Shown: positions 7,081 to 15,897 of the stretch, in pieces
How the letters are laid out: each line of letters opens with the position of its first letter
Position numbering within the stretch: position 1 is the stretch's first letter
Assembly: GCA_027021615.1 (NCBI GenBank)
Contig: JALUTY010000009.1
Span: 1 to 64,000, forward strand
Length of the DNA stretch: 64,000 nt
Source of the DNA: a bacterium
GTDB taxonomy: Bacteria; Desulfobacterota; Deferrisomatia; Deferrisomatales; Deferrisomataceae
Direction: 5' to 3'
Made by a program: the position numbers and the translations under genes
Notes under the pieces: model-generated
The model's database searches: none
What the model was told of the DNA's origin: nothing
The model's input: the letters and a program-made list of their open reading frames with translations, nothing else

Positions 7081-8787
7081 ATGTCCAAGAAGCCCAGCAA
7101 ACGTTTCATCCTCCTCGGCGGCATCCCCGTGTTCGACTACATGCTCCGGGTGGACCTGGCCGAGGTGGTGCGGGCCACCGAGAGGCGGGCGGTGATGGTG
7201 GGTCCCCGCATCCTTCTGCCCGCCGGCACCGTGTTCGAGTTCCGGGCCGACCACGACGAGCGGCCGCTGTGGCTGAACCCCCTGGCGAACCGGCCGCTCC
7301 AGGACGTCCACGGGAAGCCTTTTTTCAGCCTGGAGTTCGGGGGCAAGCACGCCCAGCAGTTCGAGCACACCCTGTGCGCGGACCCCGACACCGTGCTCGA
7401 AGAGCTGATGGCCGCGTTTCCCGACCGGATCCGGTCGGCCGACGACCTGGCCGTGGTACGGGTCCCCGGCCCCGTGCCGGTGCACCTGGGCGGCAACAAC
7501 AAGAACATCCTCGAGGAGCTCCACGCCCTGTACGGCTCCCCGGAGCTCGCGGACCAGACCCGGGGCATCGCCCTGGAGCACCGGTTCTTCTTCGACACCC
7601 ACGACCCGCGCTACCCGCTGGTGCGGGACCTGTACGAGCGCATGGGCGTCTCCACGGGCACCCCCGAGGAGCTCCACGTGGACGGCCTGCTGCCCCGGAT
7701 CTCGTACGTGCTGACCCTGGTGGAGGATGACGGCTCGGCCCGGGACCGCATCATCCTCACCGCCCGGAGCAACGAGCAGGTGATCCCCCGAGAGCGGCTG
7801 AACCGGACCTACTTCGACATCGAGTACCGGCTGCGGCGGGATCCGGCGTTCGTGGAGACCCACCTGGTGATCAACTCCATGACCAACCCGGAGGAGGTCC
7901 GGCTGGTGGCCCGGCTGCTCCAGACCGCGTTCGCCAGCGGGGTGAGGACCTACCTGTGCCCCACCCTCACCTGGCTGCGGTGCGTGGACCGGATGATCGA
8001 AGACAAGTTCTACGCCGCCGACAAGGAGCGGTTCTACGAGTACCGCAAGGACTTCCTGTACTCGGCGGTGCTGCCGTTCGTGCAGTACCTGGTGCTGAAC
8101 CGCGAGGAGCTGGCCGAGGTGGACAACCTGGTCCACAAGAAGGGGATCGACGCCACCGCGAGCCACATCGCCCACCGGATGAACCGGGGACGGTTCGAGG
8201 AGAGCTACGAGGGCGGCAAGGTGGTGGTCACCGGCGGGAGCCAGGGAGCCCGGTACACCGAGCGGCTGCCCCGGGAGCGGGCGGTGCGGTTCTGGCGCAA
8301 GGCCGAGCTGCCCGAGGGCATCGAGATCCGGTTCGCGGACCGTCGGATCGTGTGCGGCGACGACTACGTGACCAACCTGGTGTCCACCCTGGGCGCGGGC
8401 GACGTGTTCACCGGGGTGTTCATCGGGCTCACCGCCCTGGGCTGGGACGGCGGCCACGCCCTGCGCGCCGCCACCCTGGGGGCGCAGCACTTCATCCAGC
8501 ACCGGGCCAAGCCCGCGATCACCCACATGGTGGCCATGGACGAGACCCACATCCGGCTCGGTACCGAGACCGAGCTCCAGGACGTGATCTCCCACCACGT
8601 GGCATCCACCGGGGATCCCACCCGCTACGGGACCATCACCGACACCGTGGTCACCATCCAGACCCGCCAGCTCCAGCACCCGTTCCGGGAGATCCTGGCC
8701 CTGGAGACCGGCCTCGCCGCCAAGGCCCGCCGGGGACGCGGCGCGGCCCGGACCCGCGGACGGAAGCGGATCACAGGGGGCGGCTGA
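7081..8787 (+). CDS. PfkB-superfamily / ADP-dependent sugar kinase-like protein
   Basis: A 568-aa soluble protein. STLGAGDVFTGVFIGLTALGW (about residues 435-455) is the anion-hole/catalytic-Asp motif of ribokinase-fold kinases, and VLNREELAEV about 90 residues earlier fits the metal-site NxxE motif. VTGG before GSQGARY and the HLGGNNKN region also suit the superfamily. The length exceeds bacterial PfkB kinases (about 300 aa) and is closer to ADP-dependent glucokinase/phosphofructokinase (about 450 aa), with an extra basic tail KARRGRGAARTRGRKR. Substrate and phosphate donor cannot be read from sequence. Preceded by AAGGAACCGCC; monocistronic. Confidence 0.72.
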   Translation: MSKKPSKRFILLGGIPVFDYMLRVDLAEVVRATERRAVMVGPRILLPAGTVFEFRADHDERPLWLNPLANRPLQDVHGKPFFSLEFGGKHAQQFEHTLCADPDTVLEELMAAFPDRIRSADDLAVVRVPGPVPVHLGGNNKNILEELHALYGSPELADQTRGIALEHRFFFDTHDPRYPLVRDLYERMGVSTGTPEELHVDGLLPRISYVLTLVEDDGSARDRIILTARSNEQVIPRERLNRTYFDIEYRLRRDPAFVETHLVINSMTNPEEVRLVARLLQTAFASGVRTYLCPTLTWLRCVDRMIEDKFYAADKERFYEYRKDFLYSAVLPFVQYLVLNREELAEVDNLVHKKGIDATASHIAHRMNRGRFEESYEGGKVVVTGGSQGARYTERLPRERAVRFWRKAELPEGIEIRFADRRIVCGDDYVTNLVSTLGAGDVFTGVFIGLTALGWDGGHALRAATLGAQHFIQHRAKPAITHMVAMDETHIRLGTETELQDVISHHVASTGDPTRYGTITDTVVTIQTRQLQHPFREILALETGLAAKARRGRGAARTRGRKRITGGG

Positions 8788-8802
8788 CCGCGCTCTCCGG
8801 CC

Positions 8803-10086
8803 TCAGCGACTCCCGGCCAGCTTTAGGATCACCATGGGCCCGTCCGGGACCACCGCCCAGCGGGCGTGGGGGCCGTGGCGGGCCAGCAGATCCCGGATCC
8901 CCTGGGCCACGTCGGCCACGGGCCGCAGGTGGAACCGCTCGAGCTCCTCGGGCGCGAGCCCCTCCGTGTGGATCCACACGGTACGCTCCACCACCACCTG
9001 GTAGGTCTCCTGGGCGCACCACTGGTCGGGCACGAAGAACTCCCTCCTCATCAGCCGGTCCAGGAACGCCCGGGGGGTGTCCACCATCTCCAGGATCCTC
9101 CGGTACTCGGCGCTGCCGGCCCCCTCGGGGCACCGGCTGGCGATCAGGATGTCGCCCCCGGGCTTGACCACGGGTGCCGCGCCGGTGATCCCCTTCACGG
9201 TCTGGTAGAGGTTGCAGTCGAGGGGGGCGCCGGCGTTGGTGGTGACGATGAAGTCCAACGGCCCGTCCACCTCGCGCACGCAGTGGCGGGCGAGGAACGA
9301 GCATCCCTCCCGGTGGGCCTCGACGGGATCGCCCGAGAACACCCCCGTGATCCGTTTGGACGTGTCGAGGGTCACGTTCACGACGAAGTCGGCCCCCACC
9401 ATCCCGAGCACCCGAAGGCCGGCCTCGTGGAACGGGTTGCCGTCGAGTTTGCCGTACACCGTGCCCGGATGGGCCACCATCTCGGGCCCGTGCATGTGCT
9501 GGAGCGTCTCCAGGCCCGAGATCCCCGGGAGCAACGATTTCCGCCCCCCCGAGTACCCGGCCCACATGTGGGGCTCGATGAACCCGGTGAGCACCTTGCA
9601 CTCGGCCTCCCCGTAGTGGCGGTTGATCCACACCGGCACGTCGCCGTCGAGCCGCCCCACCTCCACCAGGTCCTCGGCCGCCCGGCTGCGGTGGTCCACC
9701 ACCTGGTACCCCTCCAGGACCTCCCGGCCCACCAGCCGCTCCCGCTCCTCCGGGGTGCTGGGCCGGTGCATGCCCGTGGCCACCAGGATTAGGGTGCGCT
9801 CCCGGGGCACCCCGGCCTCCTCCAGGGTCCGCAGAATCGGCCCCAGGAGCACCGGGTTGGGCACCGGCCGGGTGATGTCGCTGATCACCACGCAGGCGCT
9901 GCCCCGACCCCGGGCGATCTCGGCCAGGGGCCGGCTCCGGATCGGCCGGGTGAGGCTCCGGGCCACGGCCTCGGACGGATCGGGCAGCGGGTCGGGCTCG
10001 GAGGGGGTGATCACGCCCTGGAACCTGGGCGTGGGCTCGATCTCGACCGGAAGCCCCTGTGTGCCGTACTTTAGGACGACCTTCAT
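8803..10086 (-). CDS. larA: Nickel-dependent lactate racemase family protein (LarA)
   Basis: 427 aa, matching LarA length. The characterised Lactobacillus plantarum enzyme uses H108, H174, K184 (bearing the nickel-pincer nucleotide) and H200. The same residues appear here at H107 (TGMHRP), H173 and K183 (PHMWAGYSGGRKSLLPG) and H199 (LQHMHG). SDITRPVPN is the family substrate-site motif. It interconverts lactate or a related 2-hydroxyacid in the cytoplasm. No larB, larC or larE cofactor genes are adjacent, so the cofactor would come from elsewhere. Start ATG 10086 has a GGGAGGTGGAG ribosome site. Confidence 0.88.
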   Translation of the reverse strand: MKVVLKYGTQGLPVEIEPTPRFQGVITPSEPDPLPDPSEAVARSLTRPIRSRPLAEIARGRGSACVVISDITRPVPNPVLLGPILRTLEEAGVPRERTLILVATGMHRPSTPEERERLVGREVLEGYQVVDHRSRAAEDLVEVGRLDGDVPVWINRHYGEAECKVLTGFIEPHMWAGYSGGRKSLLPGISGLETLQHMHGPEMVAHPGTVYGKLDGNPFHEAGLRVLGMVGADFVVNVTLDTSKRITGVFSGDPVEAHREGCSFLARHCVREVDGPLDFIVTTNAGAPLDCNLYQTVKGITGAAPVVKPGGDILIASRCPEGAGSAEYRRILEMVDTPRAFLDRLMRREFFVPDQWCAQETYQVVVERTVWIHTEGLAPEELERFHLRPVADVAQGIRDLLARHGPHARWAVVPDGPMVILKLAGSR

Positions 10087-10113
10087 GCTCCACCTCCCAC
10101 GGGATCACAGGAC

Positions 10114-12708
10114 GTGAACAAGCACCAGGGTACCCCAACCCCGCCCCCGGGCAAAACCGCTCTCCCCATCGACCTCCACCTGCCCGACCTGTGCACGGCC
10201 CTCTCGCGGCGGGGCGCCGCCGTGGTGAAGGCCCCGCCGGGCTCGGGCAAGACCACCCGCATTCCACCCGCCCTGGAGGCCGCGGGGCTACCGGCCGGCG
10301 GCTCCTGCGTGGTGCTGGAGCCCCGCCGGGTGGCAGCCCGGGCGGCTGCCCGGTGGGTGGCCCGGGAGAACGGATGGGAGCTGGGGCGGGAGGTGGGGTA
10401 CCAGGTGCGGCACGACCGGTGTGGCACGGCCGCCACTCGGATCTGGTATGTGACCGAAGGGATATTGGTGTCCCGGCTCCAGGCCGACCCGGAGCTGGCC
10501 GGGGTGGGCGCGGTGGTCCTCGACGAGTTTCACGAGCGCAGCCTCGAGGCGGACCTGGCCCTGGCCCTCCTCCGGGAGGTCCGGGAGGCCCTGCGACCCG
10601 ACCTCAAGGTGGTGGTGTGCTCGGCCACCCTGGACCCCCGGCCCGTGGCCCGGTTCCTGGACGCCCCGGTCCTGGAGGTTCCGGGCCGGCCCCACCCGGT
10701 GGAGATCCGGTACCTGGAACGGCCCGACCCGGACCCCCTTCCCCTGCGGGTCGCCCGGGGGGTCCGCCGGGTCTGGCCTCACCGGCCGGGGGGCCGGGGC
10801 GACGTGCTCGCGTTTCTGCCCGGGGCGGCCGAGATCCGGCAGACCGCCCGGGCGTTGGAAGGCTGGGCCGCAGGGGCGGGGGCCGACCTGGTTCCCCTGC
10901 ACGGCGACCTACCGGCCGAGCGGCAGGACGCGGCCCTGGCGCCGGCGACCCGGCCCCGGGTGGTCCTGGCCACCAACGTGGCCGAGACCAGCCTGACGCT
11001 TCCGGGGGTGCGCGCCGTGGTGGACTCGGGCTACGCCCGGGAGCTCCGCCACGACCCTGCGACCGGGATCGACCGGCTCGAGACCGTTCCGGTGAGCCGG
11101 GCCAACGCCGACCAGAGGGCCGGCCGGGCCGGCCGCCTGGGCCCGGGGCTCGCCCTGCGGCTGTGGACCCGCCACGACGACCGGGCCCGGCCGGCCGAGC
11201 CCCAGCCCGCGGTCCGGCGGGAGGACCTGGGCCGGGCCGTGCTGGAGGTGCTGGCGTGGGGCGCGCCGGGCCCTGCCGCGTTCGGATGGTTCGAGGCCCC
11301 GGATCCCGGCCGGCTGGAGGCCGCGGTGGAGCTGTTGAGGCTGCTCGGAGCCGTGGGGCCCGACGGCCGGATCACCCCCCTGGGCGAGGCCCTTCGGAGA
11401 CTCCCCCTGCCACCGCGGCTGGCCGCCCTGGCCCTGGAGGCGGCGCGGCAAGGCTGCCCCTGGCAGGGGGCCCTGGCCGCGGCCCTGCTGGAGGAGCGGG
11501 ACGTGGTGGCGGCCGGCCGGGCGTTCGGCAGGGGACACGAGGCGCCCACCGGCCCCTCGGACGTGCTGTGGCGGATCGAGCTGCTGGAAGGGGCCCGCCG
11601 GGCCGGGTTCCGGCCGGAGCGGCTCCGGGCCCTGGGCCTGGAGCCCGGGGCGTGCCGGGCGGTGTGGCGCGCGGCCCGGCAGGTCCACCGGCTCGTAGGC
11701 AACCCCGGCCCCGCTAGGGAACCGAACGGGCCGAACGGGCTGCTGCCGGCCCTGTGGGCGGCGTTTCCGGACCGGGTGGCCCGGCGGCGGGAGCCCGGGT
11801 CGGAGCGGTTCGTGCTGGCCGGAGGTCGGGGCGCCCGGCTCGACCCCCGCAGCGGGGTGCGCCGGGCCGGCTGGGTCGTGGCCGTTCGGCTCGACGCCGG
11901 AGGCCGCGGGCAGCGCTCCGAAGCCACGATCCGATGGGCGAGCGAGGTGGACCCGGCCTGGCTCCGGCACCACCCCGGCACCCGGACCCGCACCGAGACC
12001 CGGTACGATCCGGCCTCCCAGAGGGTCGTCGCGGCCGAGATCACCGCCCACCAGGGGCTGGTGCTTCGGGAGAGGCCCGCGGCCCCGGACCCGGGGGAGG
12101 CCCTGGAGCTCCTGGTGCCGGTGGTGCGGGAGGACCCGGAACGGCTCCTGGGCCTGTCCGGCGAGGCCGCCCGGCTGGTGGCCCGGTGCCGGTTCCTGGC
12201 CCGGGCCCTGCCCGGGGCGGGGCTTCCGGCCTGGGACGCCGGGGACTGGGAGCGGCTCCTCCGCCAGGCCGGCTGGGGGGCCCTGTCGCTCGCGGACCTC
12301 CAGCGCACGGACTGGGCCGGGGCCATTCAGGGGTCTCTGGGGTGGGAGGCCGTGCAACGGCTCGACCGGGACGCGCCCGACCGGATCCAGGTCCCCAGCG
12401 GCAGCCGGATCCGGGTCGAGTACCCGGACGGCGCAGATCCCTTCCTGCCGGTGAAGATCCAGGAGGTGTTCGGCTGGGCCGAGGCGCCGAGGGTGGCCGG
12501 GGGCCGCGTGGCCGTGGCGCTGCACCTCCTGGGCCCCCACGGCCGCTCCCTGCACGTGACCCGGGACCTGGCGAGCTTCTGGGAGAACGTGTACCCGGAG
12601 GTCCGGAAGGAGATGCGGGGCCGCTACCCCAAGCACCGCTGGCCCGAGGACCCGTGGGCGGCCGCGCCGTCCCGGAGCACCGTGAAGCCCCGGGCCCGGC
12701 GCGGCTGA
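10114..12708 (+). CDS. hrpB: ATP-dependent DEAH-type helicase HrpB
   Basis: 864 aa, the usual HrpB size. Motifs in order: VVKAPPGSGKTTRIP (Walker A), EPRRVAARAAA (Ia), DEFHERSL (DEAH variant usual for HrpB), VVCSATLD (III), VLATNVAETSLTLPGV (V) and QRAGRAGR (VI), followed by the HrpB-specific C-terminal half with the KRWP-like end HRWPEDPW. It is a predicted 3'-5' RNA helicase of undefined bacterial role. The GTG at 10114 diverges from larA; no strong ribosome site is visible, so the start could be slightly downstream. Confidence 0.92.
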   Translation: MNKHQGTPTPPPGKTALPIDLHLPDLCTALSRRGAAVVKAPPGSGKTTRIPPALEAAGLPAGGSCVVLEPRRVAARAAARWVARENGWELGREVGYQVRHDRCGTAATRIWYVTEGILVSRLQADPELAGVGAVVLDEFHERSLEADLALALLREVREALRPDLKVVVCSATLDPRPVARFLDAPVLEVPGRPHPVEIRYLERPDPDPLPLRVARGVRRVWPHRPGGRGDVLAFLPGAAEIRQTARALEGWAAGAGADLVPLHGDLPAERQDAALAPATRPRVVLATNVAETSLTLPGVRAVVDSGYARELRHDPATGIDRLETVPVSRANADQRAGRAGRLGPGLALRLWTRHDDRARPAEPQPAVRREDLGRAVLEVLAWGAPGPAAFGWFEAPDPGRLEAAVELLRLLGAVGPDGRITPLGEALRRLPLPPRLAALALEAARQGCPWQGALAAALLEERDVVAAGRAFGRGHEAPTGPSDVLWRIELLEGARRAGFRPERLRALGLEPGACRAVWRAARQVHRLVGNPGPAREPNGPNGLLPALWAAFPDRVARRREPGSERFVLAGGRGARLDPRSGVRRAGWVVAVRLDAGGRGQRSEATIRWASEVDPAWLRHHPGTRTRTETRYDPASQRVVAAEITAHQGLVLRERPAAPDPGEALELLVPVVREDPERLLGLSGEAARLVARCRFLARALPGAGLPAWDAGDWERLLRQAGWGALSLADLQRTDWAGAIQGSLGWEAVQRLDRDAPDRIQVPSGSRIRVEYPDGADPFLPVKIQEVFGWAEAPRVAGGRVAVALHLLGPHGRSLHVTRDLASFWENVYPEVRKEMRGRYPKHRWPEDPWAAAPSRSTVKPRARRG

Positions 12709-12822
12709 CGGCCCACGGACCAGCGTCACATTTCCGACGTTTCGTTCTTTTCCCAAGGGGTTGGGCTGGGGGCCCCTCCTTCGCTGAACGGCCTCGCAGG
12801 GGCCGCCTCGGCGCGGTCCGCT

Positions 12823-12846
12823 GCGGCGCGTGAGGGCACGCGCCGC
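12823..12846. terminator. Strong GC hairpin between convergent genes
   Basis: GCGGCGCGTG and CACGCGCCGC pair perfectly over 10 bp with a 4-nt loop, in the 243-bp gap between hrpB (+) and the convergent protease gene (-). There is no T-run, so termination is only a guess. Confidence 0.35.
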
Positions 12847-12951
12847 GGCCGCTCCCCTGGCGCCGGGCGGCCCGGCTGCTCGGCCGTCGCGCTTCGTCGG
12901 AGCCCCCAGCCCAACCGCCGCAATCCGCGTACGTTTTTGCGAAACGGAACA

Positions 12952-13797
12952 CTAGCCCTGGGCCTTGTCCCCGCCGTCCCGGCCCTCGCGGTGCCGGGGC
13001 ACCGGCAGGTACTCCACCGAGGGCACCCGCCGCACCGGCTGGGGAAAGAGTCCCATGAGCTCGTACATGGGCTTGGGCATCTCGGTCGTGACGTTCAGCC
13101 CCAGGGCCCGAGCCTCGTCCGAGGTGATGGGGTGGTCGTGGGTCCAGGTGCCGGCGGACAGGATCTCGGCCAGCTCCTCCACCTTGTCCTGGGGGTACTT
13201 GCCCTCGAGGAGCCCCCGCACGCTGTCGCGCACCTGCCGGATCGCCTTCTGGGCCACGTCGGCCAGGATCAGGGTCTGGTCGTCGACCTTCTCGGCCGGC
13301 TTCTGCTCCAGCACCTTCAGGATGCTCGCGGCCGGCTGCTGACCGAGCTGGGGATCCACCGGCCCCAGCACGGCGTGCTCGCCCATCACGATCTCGTCGG
13401 CCGCCAGGGCGATCAGGGTGCCGCCGCTCATGGCGTAGTGGGGCACGAACACCGTGGTCTTGGCCGGATGGCGGGCGATGGCCCGGGCGATCTGGTACGA
13501 GGCCAGCACGAGCCCGCCCGGCGTGTGGAGCACGATGTCGATGGGCACGTCGGAGTCGGTCATCTGGATCGCCCGGATCACCTCCTCCGAGTCGTGGATG
13601 TCGATGTACCGGAACACCGGGAACCCCAGCACGCTCATGGTCTCCTGGCGGTGCACCATCAGGATCACCCGGGATCCCCGCTCCTTCTCGATCCGGGCGA
13701 TCAGCCGCTTCCGGGCCGCCTCCACCATGCGCTGCCGCAGCAGCGGCTGAAGGGCCGAGGCCATGAAGAAGATCCAGAACAGGTCCAACGGGCTCAT
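12952..13797 (-). CDS. SDH-type Clp-fold serine protease, membrane-anchored
   Basis: 281 aa. One N-terminal membrane anchor (LDLFWIFFMASAL) precedes a ClpP/SppA-fold domain: IDIVLHTPGGLVLAS (oxyanion region) and VPHYAMSGGTLIALAADEIVMG with the nucleophile Ser in MSGG, followed by LGPVDPQLG. This is the pattern of the 'serine dehydrogenase proteinase' family (Pfam SDH_protease), related to SppA and ClpP. ATG 13797 has the ribosome site GGAAAGGAGCCC. It probably cleaves membrane or periplasm-facing peptides; the substrate is unknown. The C-terminal tail is charged. Confidence 0.87.
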   Translation of the reverse strand: MSPLDLFWIFFMASALQPLLRQRMVEAARKRLIARIEKERGSRVILMVHRQETMSVLGFPVFRYIDIHDSEEVIRAIQMTDSDVPIDIVLHTPGGLVLASYQIARAIARHPAKTTVFVPHYAMSGGTLIALAADEIVMGEHAVLGPVDPQLGQQPAASILKVLEQKPAEKVDDQTLILADVAQKAIRQVRDSVRGLLEGKYPQDKVEELAEILSAGTWTHDHPITSDEARALGLNVTTEMPKPMYELMGLFPQPVRRVPSVEYLPVPRHREGRDGGDKAQG

Positions 13798-13896
13798 GGG
13801 CGGGCTCCTTTCCGTTCCGGGGGAGTCTTGAGGGGCTCCAATATGGACCCGGGATCGGGGTTCGTCAAAGCCGGAGTCTCCGGGGCAGGGCGGCGC

Positions 13897-13925
13897 TTGA
13901 CCCGGCCCATGGGCGCGGCTAGGCT
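13897..13925 (+). promoter_or_regulatory. Promoter of the AbrB/PIN module
   Basis: TTGACC (13897-13902), 17-bp spacer, TAGGCT (13920-13925). An inverted repeat CTTAC-TG-GTAAG at 13928-13939 lies over the predicted transcription start and is a natural operator candidate for antitoxin autoregulation. Confidence 0.5.
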
Positions 13926-13978
13926 TTCTTACTGGTAAGCAAACCAGGCGTGCATCGCGCGCCCCCAAGGAGGATTCC

Positions 13979-14242
13979 ATGAGTCGTTTGGCAACGACGC
14001 GGCTGTCCTCGAAGGGGCAGGTGGTGATCCCAGAAGCCATCCGAAAGGCCCTGGGCCTCCGGCCCGGCACGGAATTCGTGGTTGTCGGGAAGGGGGATGC
14101 GGTGGTGCTCAAGACGATCACCCCGCCAGATCCCGACGAGTTCGACGAGATCATCGCCGAGACGCGGCGCCAGGCACGGGAAGCCGGGCTGACGCCGGAG
14201 GCTGCGCGGGCGATCGTCGACGAGGTGCGGCGGGGGGTATGA
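13979..14242 (+). CDS. AbrB/SpoVT-family antitoxin
   Basis: 87 aa. Residues 6-50 form a swapped-hairpin AbrB DNA-binding domain: TTRLSSKGQVVIPEAIRKALGLRPGTEFVVV, the standard MazE/VapB-like pattern. The acidic C-terminal half (DPDEFDEIIAETRRQ) is the expected toxin-binding segment. Its stop overlaps the PIN gene start by 4 bp (ATGA). It probably neutralises the PIN nuclease and represses their shared promoter. Confidence 0.88.
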   Translation: MSRLATTRLSSKGQVVIPEAIRKALGLRPGTEFVVVGKGDAVVLKTITPPDPDEFDEIIAETRRQAREAGLTPEAARAIVDEVRRGV

Positions 14243-14649
14243 GGGTCGTCGTCGACACAAACGTCGTGGTCTCGGCCGTGTTTTTCGGGGGCGTGCCCCA
14301 GGCGATCCTCGACGCGTGGCGCGATGGAAGAATCGAGATCGCGGTGTCCGAGGAGATCCTGACGGAGTACGAGGCGGTTCTCCGGCGCATCGCCGCGCGA
14401 TACCCCTCGATCAACCCGGAGCCGGTTCTCCGCCTTCTGGCCTCCAAGACAATCCTCGTCGAACCGGCCTGCGTCGAGCCCAGGGTCTGCGCGGACCCTC
14501 ACGACCTCAAGTTCATCGAGGCGGCCCTTGGGGGAACCGCAGAATTCATCGTGAGCGGCGACCGTTACCTGCTGGCGGTTACCGGGATCCCGGGAATCAC
14601 AGTACTGCGACCCGCGGCGTTCATAGACCGCCTCGGCGCCCCGGAGTAG
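14239..14649 (+). CDS. PIN-domain toxin (putative RNase)
   Basis: 136 aa. [16 protein letters not shown] is the PIN start with the first metal Asp, [14 protein letters not shown] the conserved Glu helix, and [27 protein letters not shown] the closing acidic cluster, as in the COG1569 group of PIN toxins. VapC-like members cut tRNA or mRNA in the cytoplasm; the target here is unknown. It is translationally coupled to the AbrB antitoxin, forming a type II toxin-antitoxin pair. Confidence 0.88.
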   Translation: MRVVVDTNVVVSAVFFGGVPQAILDAWRDGRIEIAVSEEILTEYEAVLRRIAARYPSINPEPVLRLLASKTILVEPACVEPRVCADPHDLKFIEAALGGTAEFIVSGDRYLLAVTGIPGITVLRPAAFIDRLGAPE

Positions 14650-14716
14650 ATTCGGGCGCGCAGAGCTTCCCCGGCCGCACCGTCCCCTGGAAAGACGCGA
14701 TCGAAGGAGAATCGAG

Positions 14717-15136
14717 GTGAAAAGCTACCGCAAGGAACTCTGGTTCCAGACGCCCACCCGCCGGGCGTTCCTCAACATCACCCCCCAGGTCGAGGCCTGC
14801 CTGGAGGAGAGCGGCATCCGGGACGGGCTGTGCCTGGTGAACGCCATGCACATCACGGCCTCGGTGTTCATCAACGACGACGAGCCCGGGCTCCACCAGG
14901 ACTTCGAGCGGTGGCTCGAGGGGCTCGCGCCCCACGAGCCCCTCAGCCGGTACCTGCACAACCGCACGGGCGAAGACAACGGCGACGCCCACCTGAAGCG
15001 CACGGTGATGGGCCGGGAGGTGGTGGTGGCCGTGACCGACGGCAGGCTCGACTTCGGGCCGTGGGAGCAGATCTTCTACGGGGAGTTCGACGGCCGCCGC
15101 CGCAAGCGGGTGCTGGTGAAGATCATCGGGGAGTGA
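14717..15136 (+). CDS. yjbQ: YjbQ/UPF0047 family protein
   Basis: 139 aa, the normal size. Family landmarks are the [37 protein letters not shown] core, the [19 protein letters not shown] stretch with conserved His and Asp, and [19 protein letters not shown] at the end. Family members show weak secondary thiamine-phosphate synthase activity, but the physiological role is unsettled. GTG 14717 follows GAAGGAGAATCGAG. It lies 67 bp after the PIN gene and ends before a bidirectional hairpin. Confidence 0.92.
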   Translation: MKSYRKELWFQTPTRRAFLNITPQVEACLEESGIRDGLCLVNAMHITASVFINDDEPGLHQDFERWLEGLAPHEPLSRYLHNRTGEDNGDAHLKRTVMGREVVVAVTDGRLDFGPWEQIFYGEFDGRRRKRVLVKIIGE

Positions 15137-15159
15137 GGGCGGTGGGGTCCGCGGGGCGG

Positions 15160-15196
15160 AACGGCCCTCCCGTTGCGGTGATCCGGGAGGGCCGTT
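15160..15196 (+). terminator. Bidirectional terminator hairpin after yjbQ
   Basis: AACGGCCCTCCCG pairs perfectly with CGGGAGGGCCGTT around an 11-nt loop, followed by TCCTCG. It separates yjbQ (+) from the convergent GNAT gene (-). Confidence 0.7.
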
Positions 15197-15218
15197 TCCT
15201 CGTCGTGGGGCAACGCGC

Positions 15219-15782
15219 TTAGAACGTGTACTCCTCGGGCTTCTTGAGGCGCTTGATCATCAGGGCGATGTCGTGGGTCACGCCGTCCTTGCGCATGAAG
15301 TAGTCGTCCAGGGTGCAGCGCAGGTCGAACCCGAGCCGGCGGAACGCCTTGACCACCTTGGCGTGATCGAGGATCACCTCGGCCCTCAGGAACCACAGGC
15401 CGCGCTTCTTGCACACGTCGCACATCTCCAGGATCATCTTGCTCCCCAGCCCCACCCCCCGGAAGTCCTGGGCCAGGAAGATCCGGATCTCCCCCACGTG
15501 CCGGGCGCTCTTGGTGCCCAGGTACACCGCGCAGTCGCCCACAATGCGACCGTCGCAGAACGCCACCAGGGGCATCACCCGGTCGTAGTTCAGGTTGGCG
15601 ATCCACCGCTCCACCACGATGGGCTCCTTGACCTCGTCCTTGAGGAACCGGGTGTCCTCCTCCGAGGCCTCGTGGAACAGGTCGAACAGGAGCTTCTGGT
15701 CCTCCTCCAGGAGGGGTCGCAGCAGCACCCGCCGGCCGTTGTTGAGCGTCACGAACTTCCGGAACACCGTGAAATTGAACAT
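15219..15782 (-). CDS. GNAT-family N-acetyltransferase
   Basis: 187 aa. The acetyl-CoA binding motif A is visible as GEIRIFLAQDFRGVGLGSKMILEMC (R/Q-x-x-G-x-G/A pattern), preceded by LVAFCDGRIVGDCAVY and followed by KVVKAFRRLGF. The N-terminus (VTLNNGRRVLLRPLLEEDQKLLFDLF) is the typical first strand and helix. I start at ATG 15782, which has a GGGGAGGAAGGC ribosome site, rather than the longer upstream frame. The acceptor is unknown. Confidence 0.85.
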   Translation of the reverse strand: MFNFTVFRKFVTLNNGRRVLLRPLLEEDQKLLFDLFHEASEEDTRFLKDEVKEPIVVERWIANLNYDRVMPLVAFCDGRIVGDCAVYLGTKSARHVGEIRIFLAQDFRGVGLGSKMILEMCDVCKKRGLWFLRAEVILDHAKVVKAFRRLGFDLRCTLDDYFMRKDGVTHDIALMIKRLKKPEEYTF

Positions 15783-15897
15783 TGCCTTCCTCCCCGACGG
15801 AACGCCGAAACGACCGACCGGATGGGGCCGGGCGGGCCCAAAACCCGGGCCGCAGAGTACCAGACGGCCGGGGAAAGTCAAGCGAGCAAACGGCCAC

